A DNA stretch of 64,000 bases from Flavobacterium macrobrachii (GTDB lineage: Bacteria; Bacteroidota; Bacteroidia; Flavobacteriales; Flavobacteriaceae), in contig NZ_JACTAC010000002.1 of the NCBI RefSeq assembly GCF_014486675.1, positions 62,001-126,000 on the forward strand, written 5' to 3'. Shown in pieces: positions 8,608 to 18,106 of this stretch; position 1 is the first letter of the stretch, and each line of letters opens with the position of its first letter. Below the pieces are notes generated by a model, which was not told the DNA's origin, did no database searches, and saw only the letters and a program-made list of their open reading frames with translations. Made by a program: the position numbers and the translations under genes.

Positions 8608-9830
8608 TGAAGATTATCATTCCAAATAATTGGTTTTATCAACTGCTTTTTATACTCTGTATAGGCGTTACATATTTAGACAATTTTGAATTAACATTTG
8701 GAGTTTGGTCTTTGTCTTTTTTACTCACAATTTCAAGAAATTATTCCATATCATTATTCAAGTTAATAATTCCTTATCTATTAATTCTACTAATTGCTTT
8801 TGTGGTTATGTTGAATTATGATTATAAAAACTACTTCATAATTAGAGATATAACCTATCTTTCTAAACCTATCCTAGGATTTTTACTCGGATACCAGTTG
8901 TGTAAAAAAAATTTAAAGAATGCATTAGATTTAATTATCAAGACAGGATTTTTTATAGCGGTTTGCCATGTAATAATTATAATAATTGCAATTGTTGTTC
9001 ATAAAGCTAGAACGGTTGCCGATTTACGATTGCATTCAGGATATTTTAGTGACTATGAAATTTACACATTTATCATTCTACTTTTTCACAAAAAATTCGA
9101 ATTAAACTATTCTAAAAAACGACTTTTGATATATACAATTGTCATTGGTTTTTCTGCATTTATGTATTTAGCAAGAACAAACTTTATTCAGTTTTTAATC
9201 TTATTTTTGGCATTAAAAGGGTATTTTATAATTAATAAAAAGTCTGTTATTATAATTGGAAGCATTTTAGCAATATCTACTATAAGTTACACTTTAATTT
9301 ATTATTCCTATCCAAGGAGAAGCGCTGAAGGAATAGAAGGATTTTTGTATAAAATTAAAAATGCTCCAATAGAAGCATTTAAAACAAAAGTTAATCTCGA
9401 TGATTGGAAAGATTTTAATGACAATTATCGCTCACACGAAAATATTTCAACAATAAGACAAGTAAGTAATGACGGGATTACATCTATACTTTTTGGTAAA
9501 GGATTAGGTTCACAAATTGATTTAAAACAAGAAGTTTATCTTGGCGATATGAAACTCCGATTTATATCTATTTTGCATAACGGTTTTATGATTGTTTTTT
9601 TAAAATCAGGATTGTTGGGCATATTCATTTATTTATTTACCATTATTTATTTTTTAAAAAATAGAGATAGCAATATTAATATTGTAAATCAAATAAATTA
9701 TATTTTCCTTGGAACTGGAATATTTTTGTTTGTATCCAATTGGGTTTTCTTGGGCTTTTATAATCTTACCGAATCTAAATCAATTCTCATTGGTTTTTTA
9801 ATTGCTTATAAGCAAAAATTTTTAAAATAA
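8607..9830 (+). CDS. O-antigen polymerase-like membrane protein (Wzy candidate 1)
   Basis: 407 residues, with ten or more predicted membrane helices and a large loop (about residues 240-320) before the final helices, as in Wzy/WaaL proteins. Sequence conservation in this family is poor, so the call rests on topology and context: it sits between an acetyltransferase and a GT4 and overlaps both by one base (8607, 9830). Likely role: polymerising or transferring lipid-linked glycan in the periplasm. A second Wzy/WaaL-like protein lies at 12123-13472. Confidence 0.65.
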   Translation: MKIIIPNNWFYQLLFILCIGVTYLDNFELTFGVWSLSFLLTISRNYSISLFKLIIPYLLILLIAFVVMLNYDYKNYFIIRDITYLSKPILGFLLGYQLCKKNLKNALDLIIKTGFFIAVCHVIIIIIAIVVHKARTVADLRLHSGYFSDYEIYTFIILLFHKKFELNYSKKRLLIYTIVIGFSAFMYLARTNFIQFLILFLALKGYFIINKKSVIIIGSILAISTISYTLIYYSYPRRSAEGIEGFLYKIKNAPIEAFKTKVNLDDWKDFNDNYRSHENISTIRQVSNDGITSILFGKGLGSQIDLKQEVYLGDMKLRFISILHNGFMIVFLKSGLLGIFIYLFTIIYFLKNRDSNINIVNQINYIFLGTGIFLFVSNWVFLGFYNLTESKSILIGFLIAYKQKFLK

Positions 9831-10996
9831 TGAAAAGCATTCTTTTTATTCATCAATCAGCCGAACTTTATGGTTCTGACAAGACTATGTTATACTTTCT
9901 TTCAGAGTTAGACAAAACAAAATACTTTCCAGTTATTGTTTTACCATTTGATGGTCCGTTAAAAGTTGAACTTGAGAAAAAGAATATTAAAGTTGTTATT
10001 GCTCCTGTTCTTAAATTGTATAGGAAGATGTTTACACCTAAAAATATGCTTTTATTTTTTAAGGAATATAAAAAAGGAATAAAAGTACTGGATGAACTTA
10101 ACAAAGAACATAATTTTAAATTAGTTTATTCTCATACTTTGGCAGCTTTGATAGGAATTATTTTTGCTGAGAAAAGACAAATAAAGCATTTATGGCATGT
10201 TCAAGAGATTATTGCTAAACCAAAAATATTTAATCTAGGGTTTAAAAAATTACTTTCAAAAAAATCAAACCACAAAGTTGTCTATGACTCAATTGCAACA
10301 ATGAATTTTTGGATTAAAGGGAATAAAAGTTTAGCAGCAAAATCTGAAGCTGTTTGGAATGGTATAGAAACTGATAATGTTCCCACATTTTCTATAGAAA
10401 GAATACAGGAAGTTAGGTGTAATTTTTTTACAGCTAGTGAAGATGAAATAGTTATTGCATTAGTGGGAAGAATAAATAGTTGGAAAGGACAGCAATTACT
10501 TTTAAAAGCATTCAATATTTTATCTAAAACAAATAAAAACATAAAACTTGTTTATTTAGGTTCAGCTCCACCAAATCAGGAAATATTTGAAATAGAACTT
10601 AACGATAAAATAAAGGAGTATAAATTAGATAAAAGAGTTATTATAATACCATTTCAGAAAGAAATTTCTAAATTTTGGAACTCAATAGATATTGCAGTTG
10701 TACCATCGACAGAACCCGAACCTTTTGGAATGGTTGTTATAGAAGCAATGCTTGCTAAAAAACCAGTTGTAGCGTCCAATCATGGCGGACCAACAGAGAT
10801 TGTTATTGATAATTATACAGGTTTTTTGTTTGAGCCTAATAATTTTGAAAGTTTAGCTAATGCTTTGAATAAGCTAATTTACGATAAACAAATGAGGATT
10901 GATTATGGAAAACATGGATACCAAAGGGTTTTGGAAAAGTTTTCACTAAAAAGTCACGTGAGTCATTTTGAGAAAATTTTTGAGGAATTGATATGA
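9830..10996 (+). CDS. Family 4 glycosyltransferase
   Basis: 388 residues in the GT-B fold. The N-terminal domain starts ILFIHQSAELYGSDKT, where the GS loop is typical of GT4 donor/acceptor clefts. The C-terminal domain has GRINSWKGQQLLLKA (about 214-228) and EPEPFGMVVIEAM, the E-x7-E nucleotide-sugar signature (about 293-305). It should add a sugar to the cytoplasmic lipid-linked glycan. It is the last gene of the 6.67-11.0 kb block. Confidence 0.88.
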   Translation: MKSILFIHQSAELYGSDKTMLYFLSELDKTKYFPVIVLPFDGPLKVELEKKNIKVVIAPVLKLYRKMFTPKNMLLFFKEYKKGIKVLDELNKEHNFKLVYSHTLAALIGIIFAEKRQIKHLWHVQEIIAKPKIFNLGFKKLLSKKSNHKVVYDSIATMNFWIKGNKSLAAKSEAVWNGIETDNVPTFSIERIQEVRCNFFTASEDEIVIALVGRINSWKGQQLLLKAFNILSKTNKNIKLVYLGSAPPNQEIFEIELNDKIKEYKLDKRVIIIPFQKEISKFWNSIDIAVVPSTEPEPFGMVVIEAMLAKKPVVASNHGGPTEIVIDNYTGFLFEPNNFESLANALNKLIYDKQMRIDYGKHGYQRVLEKFSLKSHVSHFEKIFEELI

Positions 10997-11044
10997 TCTC
11001 AATTTTAGATTTTAAAAGACTTTATTCCATAAATTTCTTTTTCC

Positions 11045-11052
11045 TATTTTTG
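11045..11052 (+). promoter_or_regulatory. -7 promoter box (TATTTTTG)
   Basis: TAnnTTTG match, 22 nt before the ATG of the DUF1972 glycosyltransferase and inside a 78-nt intergenic gap. It marks the start of a third plus-strand glycan unit. Confidence 0.6.
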
Positions 11053-11074
11053 CCATCGAAAAGAAACTAGGTTG

Positions 11075-12184
11075 ATGAAAATAGCTATACTCGGAACTCG
11101 TGGCGTGCCCAATTATTACGGAGGATTTGAACAATTTGCTGAATTTTTTTCAGTTTATTTGGTTGAACAAGGTCACGAAGTATATTGCTATAATTCTCAT
11201 GATCATCCGTTTCAAGAGAAAACATTTCACGGCGTAAATATTATCCATAAACATGATCCAGAATATAAATACGGTACGTTTGGTCAGTTTATTTATGATT
11301 ACAATTGTATCATAGATTCTCGCAAAAGGAATTTTGACATCATTCTTCAGTTAGGTTATACCAGCAATTCGATATGGTGTTTTCTTTTACCAAAAAAATC
11401 AATTATTATCACCAATATGGATGGTTTAGAGTGGAAACGTTCTAAATATTCGCGACCAGTTCAGCAGTTTTTAAAATTTGCCGAAAGATTGGCAGCTATT
11501 AGTAGTGATTATTTGGTTTCAGATTCTATTGGAATTCAAAAATTCTTGAAAGAAAAATATAAAAAAGATTCAACCTATATTGCTTATGGTGCGCATCCGT
11601 TCGATAACCCAAATGAGCAAATTCTTCAAGAATATTATGTTGAAAAAGGAAAGTACAACATGATAATGGCACGTTTTGAACCCGAGAATAATTTAGATAT
11701 GGTTCTAGAAGGTGTATCTATTAGCGATGTTGAAACCACCATTTTAGTCATAGGAAAAAATCACACAAAATATGGCGAATATTTAAAGAAAAAGTACAAA
11801 GATTTTCCAAATATTCGTTTCATAGGCGCACTTTACAACTTGGAACACCTAGACAATTTGAGATATTTTTCAAATCTCTATTTTCACGGTCATTCCGTTG
11901 GAGGAACAAATCCATCATTACTAGAAGCAATGGCTTCAAAAGCATTTGTAATTGCGCATAACAACGATTTTAACAAAGGAATTTTAAAAGAAAATAGCTA
12001 TTATTTCTCTAATCCTCAAGAAGTTAAAAATATTATCGAAACTATCAAAAAAAATGATAACTTGCATCTGGTTCAAGCCAACTTTAAAGCAATTGTAAAT
12101 CAATTTAACTGGAGCAAAATTAATGGCGAATATTTACAACTTTTTGAAGAATGTTTTGCTAGACATAAAAAGTCAAACAAATAA
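11075..12184 (+). CDS. DUF1972/GT4 glycosyltransferase (rhamnosyltransferase-like)
   Basis: 369 residues from the ATG at 11075; a TTG lies one codon earlier, but the ATG gives the family-typical MKIAILGTRGVPNYYGGFEQ. That N-terminus defines DUF1972, which precedes a GT4 domain in many capsule and O-antigen rhamnosyltransferases. The C-terminal domain has SVGGTNPSLLEAMA in the donor-binding position. Its 3' end is overlapped by the next gene for 62 nt. Confidence 0.85.
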   Translation: MKIAILGTRGVPNYYGGFEQFAEFFSVYLVEQGHEVYCYNSHDHPFQEKTFHGVNIIHKHDPEYKYGTFGQFIYDYNCIIDSRKRNFDIILQLGYTSNSIWCFLLPKKSIIITNMDGLEWKRSKYSRPVQQFLKFAERLAAISSDYLVSDSIGIQKFLKEKYKKDSTYIAYGAHPFDNPNEQILQEYYVEKGKYNMIMARFEPENNLDMVLEGVSISDVETTILVIGKNHTKYGEYLKKKYKDFPNIRFIGALYNLEHLDNLRYFSNLYFHGHSVGGTNPSLLEAMASKAFVIAHNNDFNKGILKENSYYFSNPQEVKNIIETIKKNDNLHLVQANFKAIVNQFNWSKINGEYLQLFEECFARHKKSNK

Positions 12185-13472
12185 TAATATCCTTTTTTTA
12201 TGGTCATTGTTGCTGCTAGTAACAATTCCGCTTCCATTTGCTGTTAACAATGTTGTTTTAGCAGTATTTTTACTTATCAGCATCCTAAAATTTAAGAAAG
12301 AAAATGTAAGTTTCAATCTGTTTTTGATTGTTCCAATTGTACTATTCTTTTGGATGGCTTTGTCCTATTTTTGGAGCATTGACCAAGAAACTACGTTAAA
12401 AGCAATTCCAAAAGAAATCACATTATTACTAATCCCGATTGCTTTTGCGGTAAACAAAAAATTTACTTCAATTCAAACCGAAAAAATAAAGCAATATTAC
12501 AGCTATTCGATGGTTATTTTGGCTGTTTTTTTCATGTTGAGAGCAACGTTTAGATATTTCATAAATCAAGATTCAAGAGCATTTTTTTACCACGGCGAAG
12601 ATTATGTTGATTATGGTTTAGTTCCAAAACTTTTAAATGCCATTCATGTATCGGTTTTTGCAGCTGTTGCTTTGTTTTACTTTGTTTCAAAAGAAGTTAA
12701 GACCAAATTTGAAAACGTAGCTGCTATTTTACTTTTTGCCTTTATAATTTTACTTTCCTCCAAAAATATAATCGTTGTAGTTTTACTGTTAGGATTATTG
12801 TATTTCTTTTATTTTTCAAAATCTTCTCAAAAATTACGACTGAGAAACTTGATAGTTTTTGGATTAGTATTAGGCTTAATCGTTTCGTTTGGAAAAATTA
12901 AAAACCGATTTAAAGAAGAATTTCAAAGTAATACAGACAAAAGTATTAGTGCAGATGTAATTAGTAATGTTCCTCAAGGTGTTCATTACATAAGTTTAAA
13001 AGAAGCTTGGACAAACGAAACATTTTCACCAAATGATTATTTTCCAGGAACAGCTTTCAGAGTGTATCAATTTAGGATTTTTACTGAAATTATTTCTGAG
13101 AATAATGCTTATTTATTAGGATTTGGATTAAATGCTTCCACCCAAAAAATTAAAGAAAAAGCAGTTCAATACAATTTATTTCTTGGAGATAAAGAGCATG
13201 AAGGTTATCAAGATAAGAATCTTCACAATCAATATATTCAAAATTTTTCCGATTTAGGGATTATAGGATTTGCATTATTGTTAATAATAGTACTGTTTAA
13301 CATAAAAAATGCCATAAAAAACAAAGATTTTGTTCATTTTGCTTTTGCAATTCTAATGATAAGTTTATTTTTGACAGAATCATTTTTATGGCGACAAAGA
13401 GGTGTTGTGTTTTTCACACTTTTTTATTGTCTTTTCAATTCTAATGTATTGAAAGACAATCCTAAAAATTAA
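12123..13472 (+). CDS. O-antigen ligase/polymerase-like membrane protein (Wzy_C; candidate 2)
   Basis: 449 residues, about ten to twelve membrane helices. It has the Wzy_C/WaaL pattern: a large periplasmic loop (about 270-360) ending in [19 protein letters not shown], where the H-N-Q-Y segment is the conserved ligase/polymerase motif. The only ATG near the start is 12123, inside the preceding gene (62-nt overlap). TTG codons further in are possible alternatives, but the first membrane helix begins near residue 23, so the true start cannot be far away. It may ligate the finished glycan to lipid A or polymerise the repeat unit. Confidence 0.75.
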   Translation: MANIYNFLKNVLLDIKSQTNNNILFLWSLLLLVTIPLPFAVNNVVLAVFLLISILKFKKENVSFNLFLIVPIVLFFWMALSYFWSIDQETTLKAIPKEITLLLIPIAFAVNKKFTSIQTEKIKQYYSYSMVILAVFFMLRATFRYFINQDSRAFFYHGEDYVDYGLVPKLLNAIHVSVFAAVALFYFVSKEVKTKFENVAAILLFAFIILLSSKNIIVVVLLLGLLYFFYFSKSSQKLRLRNLIVFGLVLGLIVSFGKIKNRFKEEFQSNTDKSISADVISNVPQGVHYISLKEAWTNETFSPNDYFPGTAFRVYQFRIFTEIISENNAYLLGFGLNASTQKIKEKAVQYNLFLGDKEHEGYQDKNLHNQYIQNFSDLGIIGFALLLIIVLFNIKNAIKNKDFVHFAFAILMISLFLTESFLWRQRGVVFFTLFYCLFNSNVLKDNPKN

Positions 13473-13480
13473 AAAATTAT

Positions 13481-14464
13481 ATGAAAAGAATTTTAATTAC
13501 AGGTGCAGCAGGTTTTCTTGGCTCACATTTGTGCGATCGTTTTATTGCCGAAGGTTATTTTGTTATCGGAATGGATAATTTAATAACAGGCGATTTAAAA
13601 AATATTGAACATCTTTTTAAAGATAAAAACTTCGAATTTTATCATCATGATGTAACAAAATTTGTTCACGTGCCGGGAAAATTAGATTATATTCTACATT
13701 TTGCTTCGCCGGCAAGTCCGATAGATTACCTGAAAATTCCTATTCAAACTCTAAAAGTAGGTTCGCTTGGAACACATAATTTACTTGGATTAGCTCGAGT
13801 AAAAAAAGCTAGAATTCTTATCGCTTCAACTTCAGAAGTATATGGCGATCCATTAGTTCATCCACAAACCGAAGAATATTATGGAAACGTAAACACTATT
13901 GGTCCAAGAGGTGTTTATGACGAAGCCAAGCGTTTTCAAGAATCAATTACGATGGCATATCATACATTCCATGGTGTTGAAACCAGAATTGTTAGAATTT
14001 TCAATACGTATGGACCAAGAATGCGACTGAATGATGGTCGTGTAATTCCAGCATTTATTGGACAAGCACTTCGCGGAGAAGATTTAACCATTTTTGGAGA
14101 TGGAAGTCAAACACGTTCTTTTTGCTATGTTACAGATCAAGTAGAAGGAATTTTTAGACTTTTACATTCGGATTACGTTTATCCAGTAAACATTGGAAAT
14201 CCTGATGAAATTACCATCAAAGATTTTGCAGAAGAAATTATTAAATTAACCGGGACCAATCAAAAAGTAGTATATCATCCGTTACCAATCAACGATCCAT
14301 TACAACGTCAACCTGATACTACTAAAGCCAAAGAAATATTAGGTTGGGAAGCCAAAGTAAATAGAGAAGAAGGAATGAAATTGACTTACGAGTATTTCAA
14401 ATCACTTTCTTCGGAAGAATTGTTAAAAGAAGAACACAAAGATTTCAAAGGTTACATCCATTAA
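13481..14464 (+). CDS. uxs: UDP-glucuronate decarboxylase (UDP-xylose synthase type SDR)
   Basis: 327 residues. NAD-binding motif [12 protein letters not shown] (5-16), the [11 protein letters not shown] segment specific to UDP-glucuronate decarboxylases (about 73-83), and the catalytic YDEAK (Y-x3-K, about 146-150). Uxs enzymes oxidise and decarboxylate UDP-glucuronate to UDP-xylose, a precursor for the glycan. The next gene starts 5 nt later. No UDP-glucose dehydrogenase is present in the window. Confidence 0.87.
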   Translation: MKRILITGAAGFLGSHLCDRFIAEGYFVIGMDNLITGDLKNIEHLFKDKNFEFYHHDVTKFVHVPGKLDYILHFASPASPIDYLKIPIQTLKVGSLGTHNLLGLARVKKARILIASTSEVYGDPLVHPQTEEYYGNVNTIGPRGVYDEAKRFQESITMAYHTFHGVETRIVRIFNTYGPRMRLNDGRVIPAFIGQALRGEDLTIFGDGSQTRSFCYVTDQVEGIFRLLHSDYVYPVNIGNPDEITIKDFAEEIIKLTGTNQKVVYHPLPINDPLQRQPDTTKAKEILGWEAKVNREEGMKLTYEYFKSLSSEELLKEEHKDFKGYIH

Positions 14465-14469
14465 AAAAT

Positions 14470-15837
14470 ATGGTTGCACAACAAACAGGAAGATATTCAA
14501 AATACATTAGACCAATCAATATTGTTTTTGATCTAATAGTTATTACGACTTTAAGTTTATATTTCTTTAGAGATTTAAACCTTCCGTTGTTGTATTACAT
14601 TATTTATCAAACTATTACATGGGTTGTCATAGCATTGATAGTAAAATACTATGAAGTTTTTCGTTTTACAACACCTGTTGAAATCATCAGCAAATTAGTA
14701 AAACAATTTAGCATTTTTTTGTTAGTTGTCATTGCTTTTTTCCCTTTTTCTAAGGAAACTATTTTCAGTGGAAAAGCCATCGCAATGTTTATGATAACAA
14801 GTTTTGTTGCTATTGTTAGTTTCAAATATTTTTGGTTTTTTTATCTAAAAAAATACCGAATAGTTACAGGAAGTAATTTTAGAAATGCTGTGATTATTGG
14901 TTATACAAGTGAATCCATTCGATTAAAAGGAGTTTTAGAAAACAGAAAAGATTATGGATATCGTTTCTTCGGTTTTTTTTCTGACAAAAAACAAAATTCT
15001 GAAATAAAAGGAAGAATAGAAGATTTAAAACACTTTGTGATTGAAAATAAAATTGACGAAATTTTTTGTTCGTTGAATGAAATTTCCAATGAGAAATTAA
15101 AGGATTTAGTTGAATTTGCCGATGATAATAAAAAAGCAATAAAATTCATTCCTGATACCAAAGAGATTTTTTCTAAAAACTTAAAAATCAATTACTATGA
15201 ACTTTTTCCTGTACTTACATTACAGAAAACAGAGCTTCACAATCCTTTGATTAAAGGTTTTAAAAGAACATTTGATATAATATTTTCTTTGATAGTAATT
15301 CTATTTTTACTTTCATGGTTAATTCCACTTTTGGCAATTTTAATAAAACTTGAATCAAAAGGACCAGTTTTTTTCAAACAAGGAAGACCAGGTTTGGACG
15401 AAGAAGAATTTTTCTGTTATAAATTTCGTTCGATGCAAGTCAATCGTTTTACCGAAAAAGAAGCTTCCAAAAACGATCCAAGAGTTACCAAAATGGGTAA
15501 GTTTATGCGAAAAACAAGTATTGATGAATTGCCACAATTTTTTAACGTGCTTCTTGGTGATATGTCAGTCGTTGGTCCAAGACCGCATCTTTGGTCACAA
15601 AACAAAGCTTATGCCAGCAAAATCAAGAAATATATGGTTCGACATTATGTAAAACCAGGTATCACAGGTTTAGCTCAAGTAAAAGGTTTTAGAGGTGAAA
15701 TTGAAACTGAAGAAGACATGATTAACCGAATAAAATATGATGTTTTTTATATCGAAAATTGGTCAATAATCATGGACTTAAAAATTATTTTTCAAACCGT
15801 GGTTAATATCTTTAAAGGAGAAGAAAAGGCGTATTAA
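14470..15837 (+). CDS. Polyisoprenyl-phosphate hexose-1-phosphate transferase (WcaJ-like initiating enzyme)
   Basis: 455 residues. Four N-terminal membrane helices, a CoA-binding-like middle domain (about 135-250), then a bacterial sugar transferase domain: KRTFDIIFSLIVILFLL re-entrant helix (about 265-281), KFRSM, SIDELPQFFNVLLGDMSVVG and GPRPHLW, ending in a KPGITGLAQVKG segment. These enzymes start the repeat unit by moving a sugar-1-phosphate to undecaprenyl phosphate. Its stop codon overlaps the stop codon of the converging GT4 gene (15834-15837). Confidence 0.92.
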   Translation: MVAQQTGRYSKYIRPINIVFDLIVITTLSLYFFRDLNLPLLYYIIYQTITWVVIALIVKYYEVFRFTTPVEIISKLVKQFSIFLLVVIAFFPFSKETIFSGKAIAMFMITSFVAIVSFKYFWFFYLKKYRIVTGSNFRNAVIIGYTSESIRLKGVLENRKDYGYRFFGFFSDKKQNSEIKGRIEDLKHFVIENKIDEIFCSLNEISNEKLKDLVEFADDNKKAIKFIPDTKEIFSKNLKINYYELFPVLTLQKTELHNPLIKGFKRTFDIIFSLIVILFLLSWLIPLLAILIKLESKGPVFFKQGRPGLDEEEFFCYKFRSMQVNRFTEKEASKNDPRVTKMGKFMRKTSIDELPQFFNVLLGDMSVVGPRPHLWSQNKAYASKIKKYMVRHYVKPGITGLAQVKGFRGEIETEEDMINRIKYDVFYIENWSIIMDLKIIFQTVVNIFKGEEKAY

Positions 15838-17018
15838 AAAACATTTTTATCGATTAAATAATTCATTTGATTATCTAAATTGAAAACTTCTTTTGTTTCT
15901 TCAAAAATTCTTTTTTTCATCAAATTCAAATTATATTTATCTAAATTTGAAATCAATTTTAGTTTGTTATTCAAGTCATTATAATCTTCTACAGAAGCAA
16001 CCCAACCTAGATTATTTTCTTCAACTATATTTTCTCCTTCTCCACCACCAAAATATAAAATTGGAAATCCTAGTGAACCATATTCAAATATTTTTGAAGG
16101 AACAGAACCATAAATTCTCGTTTTCAATGGAACCACTGCAATGTCAAAGGACTTAAGTTTTTCATGTAAATCATTGCGATTTAACATTCCATGAAAGAAG
16201 ATATTTTTTCCTTTTTCGGTTAAAATTAATTCTTCAATTTGTTTTTTTTCAGCACCATTTCCAAATAAGTGTAACTCAATATTCAAACCATCTAATTCAA
16301 TTTTTTCACACAGTTCATAAATACCTTGTGCAATACCTAAAAGCCCAGCGTAAAATATTCTAATAGGTTGATTTTCCAGAGATATTAAATTTAAATTTTC
16401 AATTTTATGATCAGGAAAGTTACGATATAAATAACAATTTTTATTAGGAAATAAAGTCTTTATATGAGTTAATATTTCATCAGATTGACCTAAAATTAAG
16501 GTAGCTTTTTTATAAATATATTGTTCTAAAAACAATGAAAATTTATGAGAAAATGAGCCTTTTTTCAACGCTTTCAACTCTACAGCAGCCAATGGCCACA
16601 AATCAGAAACATTAAGAATTATTTTTTTCTTTTTTAGGGAAAGTATAAAAACAGAAATAAATGAAAGTAATAATGGTGGCGATTGAACGATAACTTTATT
16701 AGGCGTTTTTTTAAAAGATAAATAGAAAAATAAACTCAAGGTAAACGATAATACTGATAAAAGTCTAATAAATAGATTTTTACTGATACTTGGATAAATC
16801 CAGAGCCTTTTAACTGTTATAGAATCTTTATTTTCTGTAAGTGAAAATTTCCCTTTATATTCTGGAAATAGTTTTCCTTCTGGGTAATTACCAAGTGGGC
16901 AAACTACGGTAACTGAGTAATTTTTTTCGTGTAGTTTTTTCGCTAATTGTTCAATTCTATTAGCGGCAGCACCTTTTTCTGGTGGATAATAATTGGATAT
17001 AATTAAAATATCATTCAT
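15834..17018 (-). CDS. WbuB/WcaI-like family 4 glycosyltransferase
   Basis: 394 residues from the ATG at 17018, which gives MNDILIISNYYPPEKGAAAN, the typical WbuB-like N-terminus; an upstream start at 17042 would add eight unconserved residues. A hydrophobic helix near 78-98 and the ILNVSDLWPLAAV segment are characteristic of WbuB/WcaI. The C-terminal domain has SVPSKIFEYGSLG in the E-x7-E region. WbuB transfers L-FucNAc in E. coli O26; here, next to WecB, an N-acetylamino sugar donor is plausible. It overlaps wecB by 8 nt. Confidence 0.85.
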   Translation of the reverse strand: MNDILIISNYYPPEKGAAANRIEQLAKKLHEKNYSVTVVCPLGNYPEGKLFPEYKGKFSLTENKDSITVKRLWIYPSISKNLFIRLLSVLSFTLSLFFYLSFKKTPNKVIVQSPPLLLSFISVFILSLKKKKIILNVSDLWPLAAVELKALKKGSFSHKFSLFLEQYIYKKATLILGQSDEILTHIKTLFPNKNCYLYRNFPDHKIENLNLISLENQPIRIFYAGLLGIAQGIYELCEKIELDGLNIELHLFGNGAEKKQIEELILTEKGKNIFFHGMLNRNDLHEKLKSFDIAVVPLKTRIYGSVPSKIFEYGSLGFPILYFGGGEGENIVEENNLGWVASVEDYNDLNNKLKLISNLDKYNLNLMKKRIFEETKEVFNLDNQMNYLIDKNVF

Positions 17019-18105
17019 TATTTTTTGATAAGATAATATCAATTATTCTTTCTGAAGCTTTTCCATCCCAAAGCTCTGGAATTCCTGATTTTTTCGAACC
17101 ATTTTTTAAAAATTCACCAAATATTTTTTCTAAATTATTTATTGATGTCCCAATTAGATTATTAGTTCCAATAGTTATAGTTTCTGGCCTTTCTGTTGTA
17201 GTTCTTAATGTAAAACAAGGAATATTCAAAACTGTAGTTTCTTCTGAAATTCCTCCAGAATCAGTAATTACTGCAAAACTGTTTTTTATTAAATACATAA
17301 AATTAAGATAGCCTTGTGGTTCAACAGTTATAATGTTTTTTAAACTCAGATTTTGTTCACCAAGAATAGATTTTGTTCTCGGATGAATTGGGAAAATTAC
17401 CTTTTTTTCACCTACTATTTTATCAATTCCTTTTAGTAAATCGATTAATGAATTTTCTTCATCTACATTCGACGGACGATGCAATGTTAAAATAATATAA
17501 TTTCCAGTTTCTAACTGATATTCGTTCCAAAAAGATGGAGCGGAAATTCGCTCTAAATTTTGATACAAAGTATCAATCATAACATTTCCAACAAAATGAA
17601 TTGATGATGGTTCTGCACCATATTTTAAAAGGTTTTCTCCAGCCCAAGTTGAGGTTGTAAAAAAATAATCAGTTATGCTATCGGTTACAATTCTATTAAT
17701 TTCTTCTGGCATTGTCATATCGCCAGAGCGAATTCCTGCTTCTACATGAGTAACTTTTATATTTAATTTTTTTGCTACAATCGCACACGCCATTGTTGAA
17801 TTTACATCGCCAACCACCAATACTAAGTCACAAGGATTTTCTAGTAATTCTTGTTCAAATGCAATCATTATTGCAGCGGTTTGTTGCGCCTGTGTTCCAC
17901 TTTTTACTTCAAGATTTGAGTTTGGATGAGGAATATTTAATTCTTCAAAAAAGGTATCACTTAAATTTTTATCATAATGTTGTCCTGTATGAACTAGTCT
18001 AAAAGAAATTGTCTTACCTTCACTTTGGTTCTTTTCAATAGCTTTGATTATAGGTGCAATTTTTATAAAATTTGGTCTTGCACCAGCGACTATGGTAATT
18101 TTCAT
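17011..18105 (-). CDS. wecB: Non-hydrolysing UDP-GlcNAc 2-epimerase
   Basis: 364 residues. Starts MKITIVAGARPNFIKIAPII; has VHTGQHYD (38-45), VGDVNSTMACA, VEAGIRSGDMTMPEEINR and TDSGGISEE, the full set for WecB/MnaA. It interconverts UDP-GlcNAc and UDP-ManNAc and so supplies ManNAc-type sugars. Second gene of a minus-strand operon: the CapK-like gene ends 1 nt upstream and the GT4 follows with an 8-nt overlap. Confidence 0.94.
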   Translation of the reverse strand: MKITIVAGARPNFIKIAPIIKAIEKNQSEGKTISFRLVHTGQHYDKNLSDTFFEELNIPHPNSNLEVKSGTQAQQTAAIMIAFEQELLENPCDLVLVVGDVNSTMACAIVAKKLNIKVTHVEAGIRSGDMTMPEEINRIVTDSITDYFFTTSTWAGENLLKYGAEPSSIHFVGNVMIDTLYQNLERISAPSFWNEYQLETGNYIILTLHRPSNVDEENSLIDLLKGIDKIVGEKKVIFPIHPRTKSILGEQNLSLKNIITVEPQGYLNFMYLIKNSFAVITDSGGISEETTVLNIPCFTLRTTTERPETITIGTNNLIGTSINNLEKIFGEFLKNGSKKSGIPELWDGKASERIIDIILSKNNE

Positions 18106-18106
18106 T

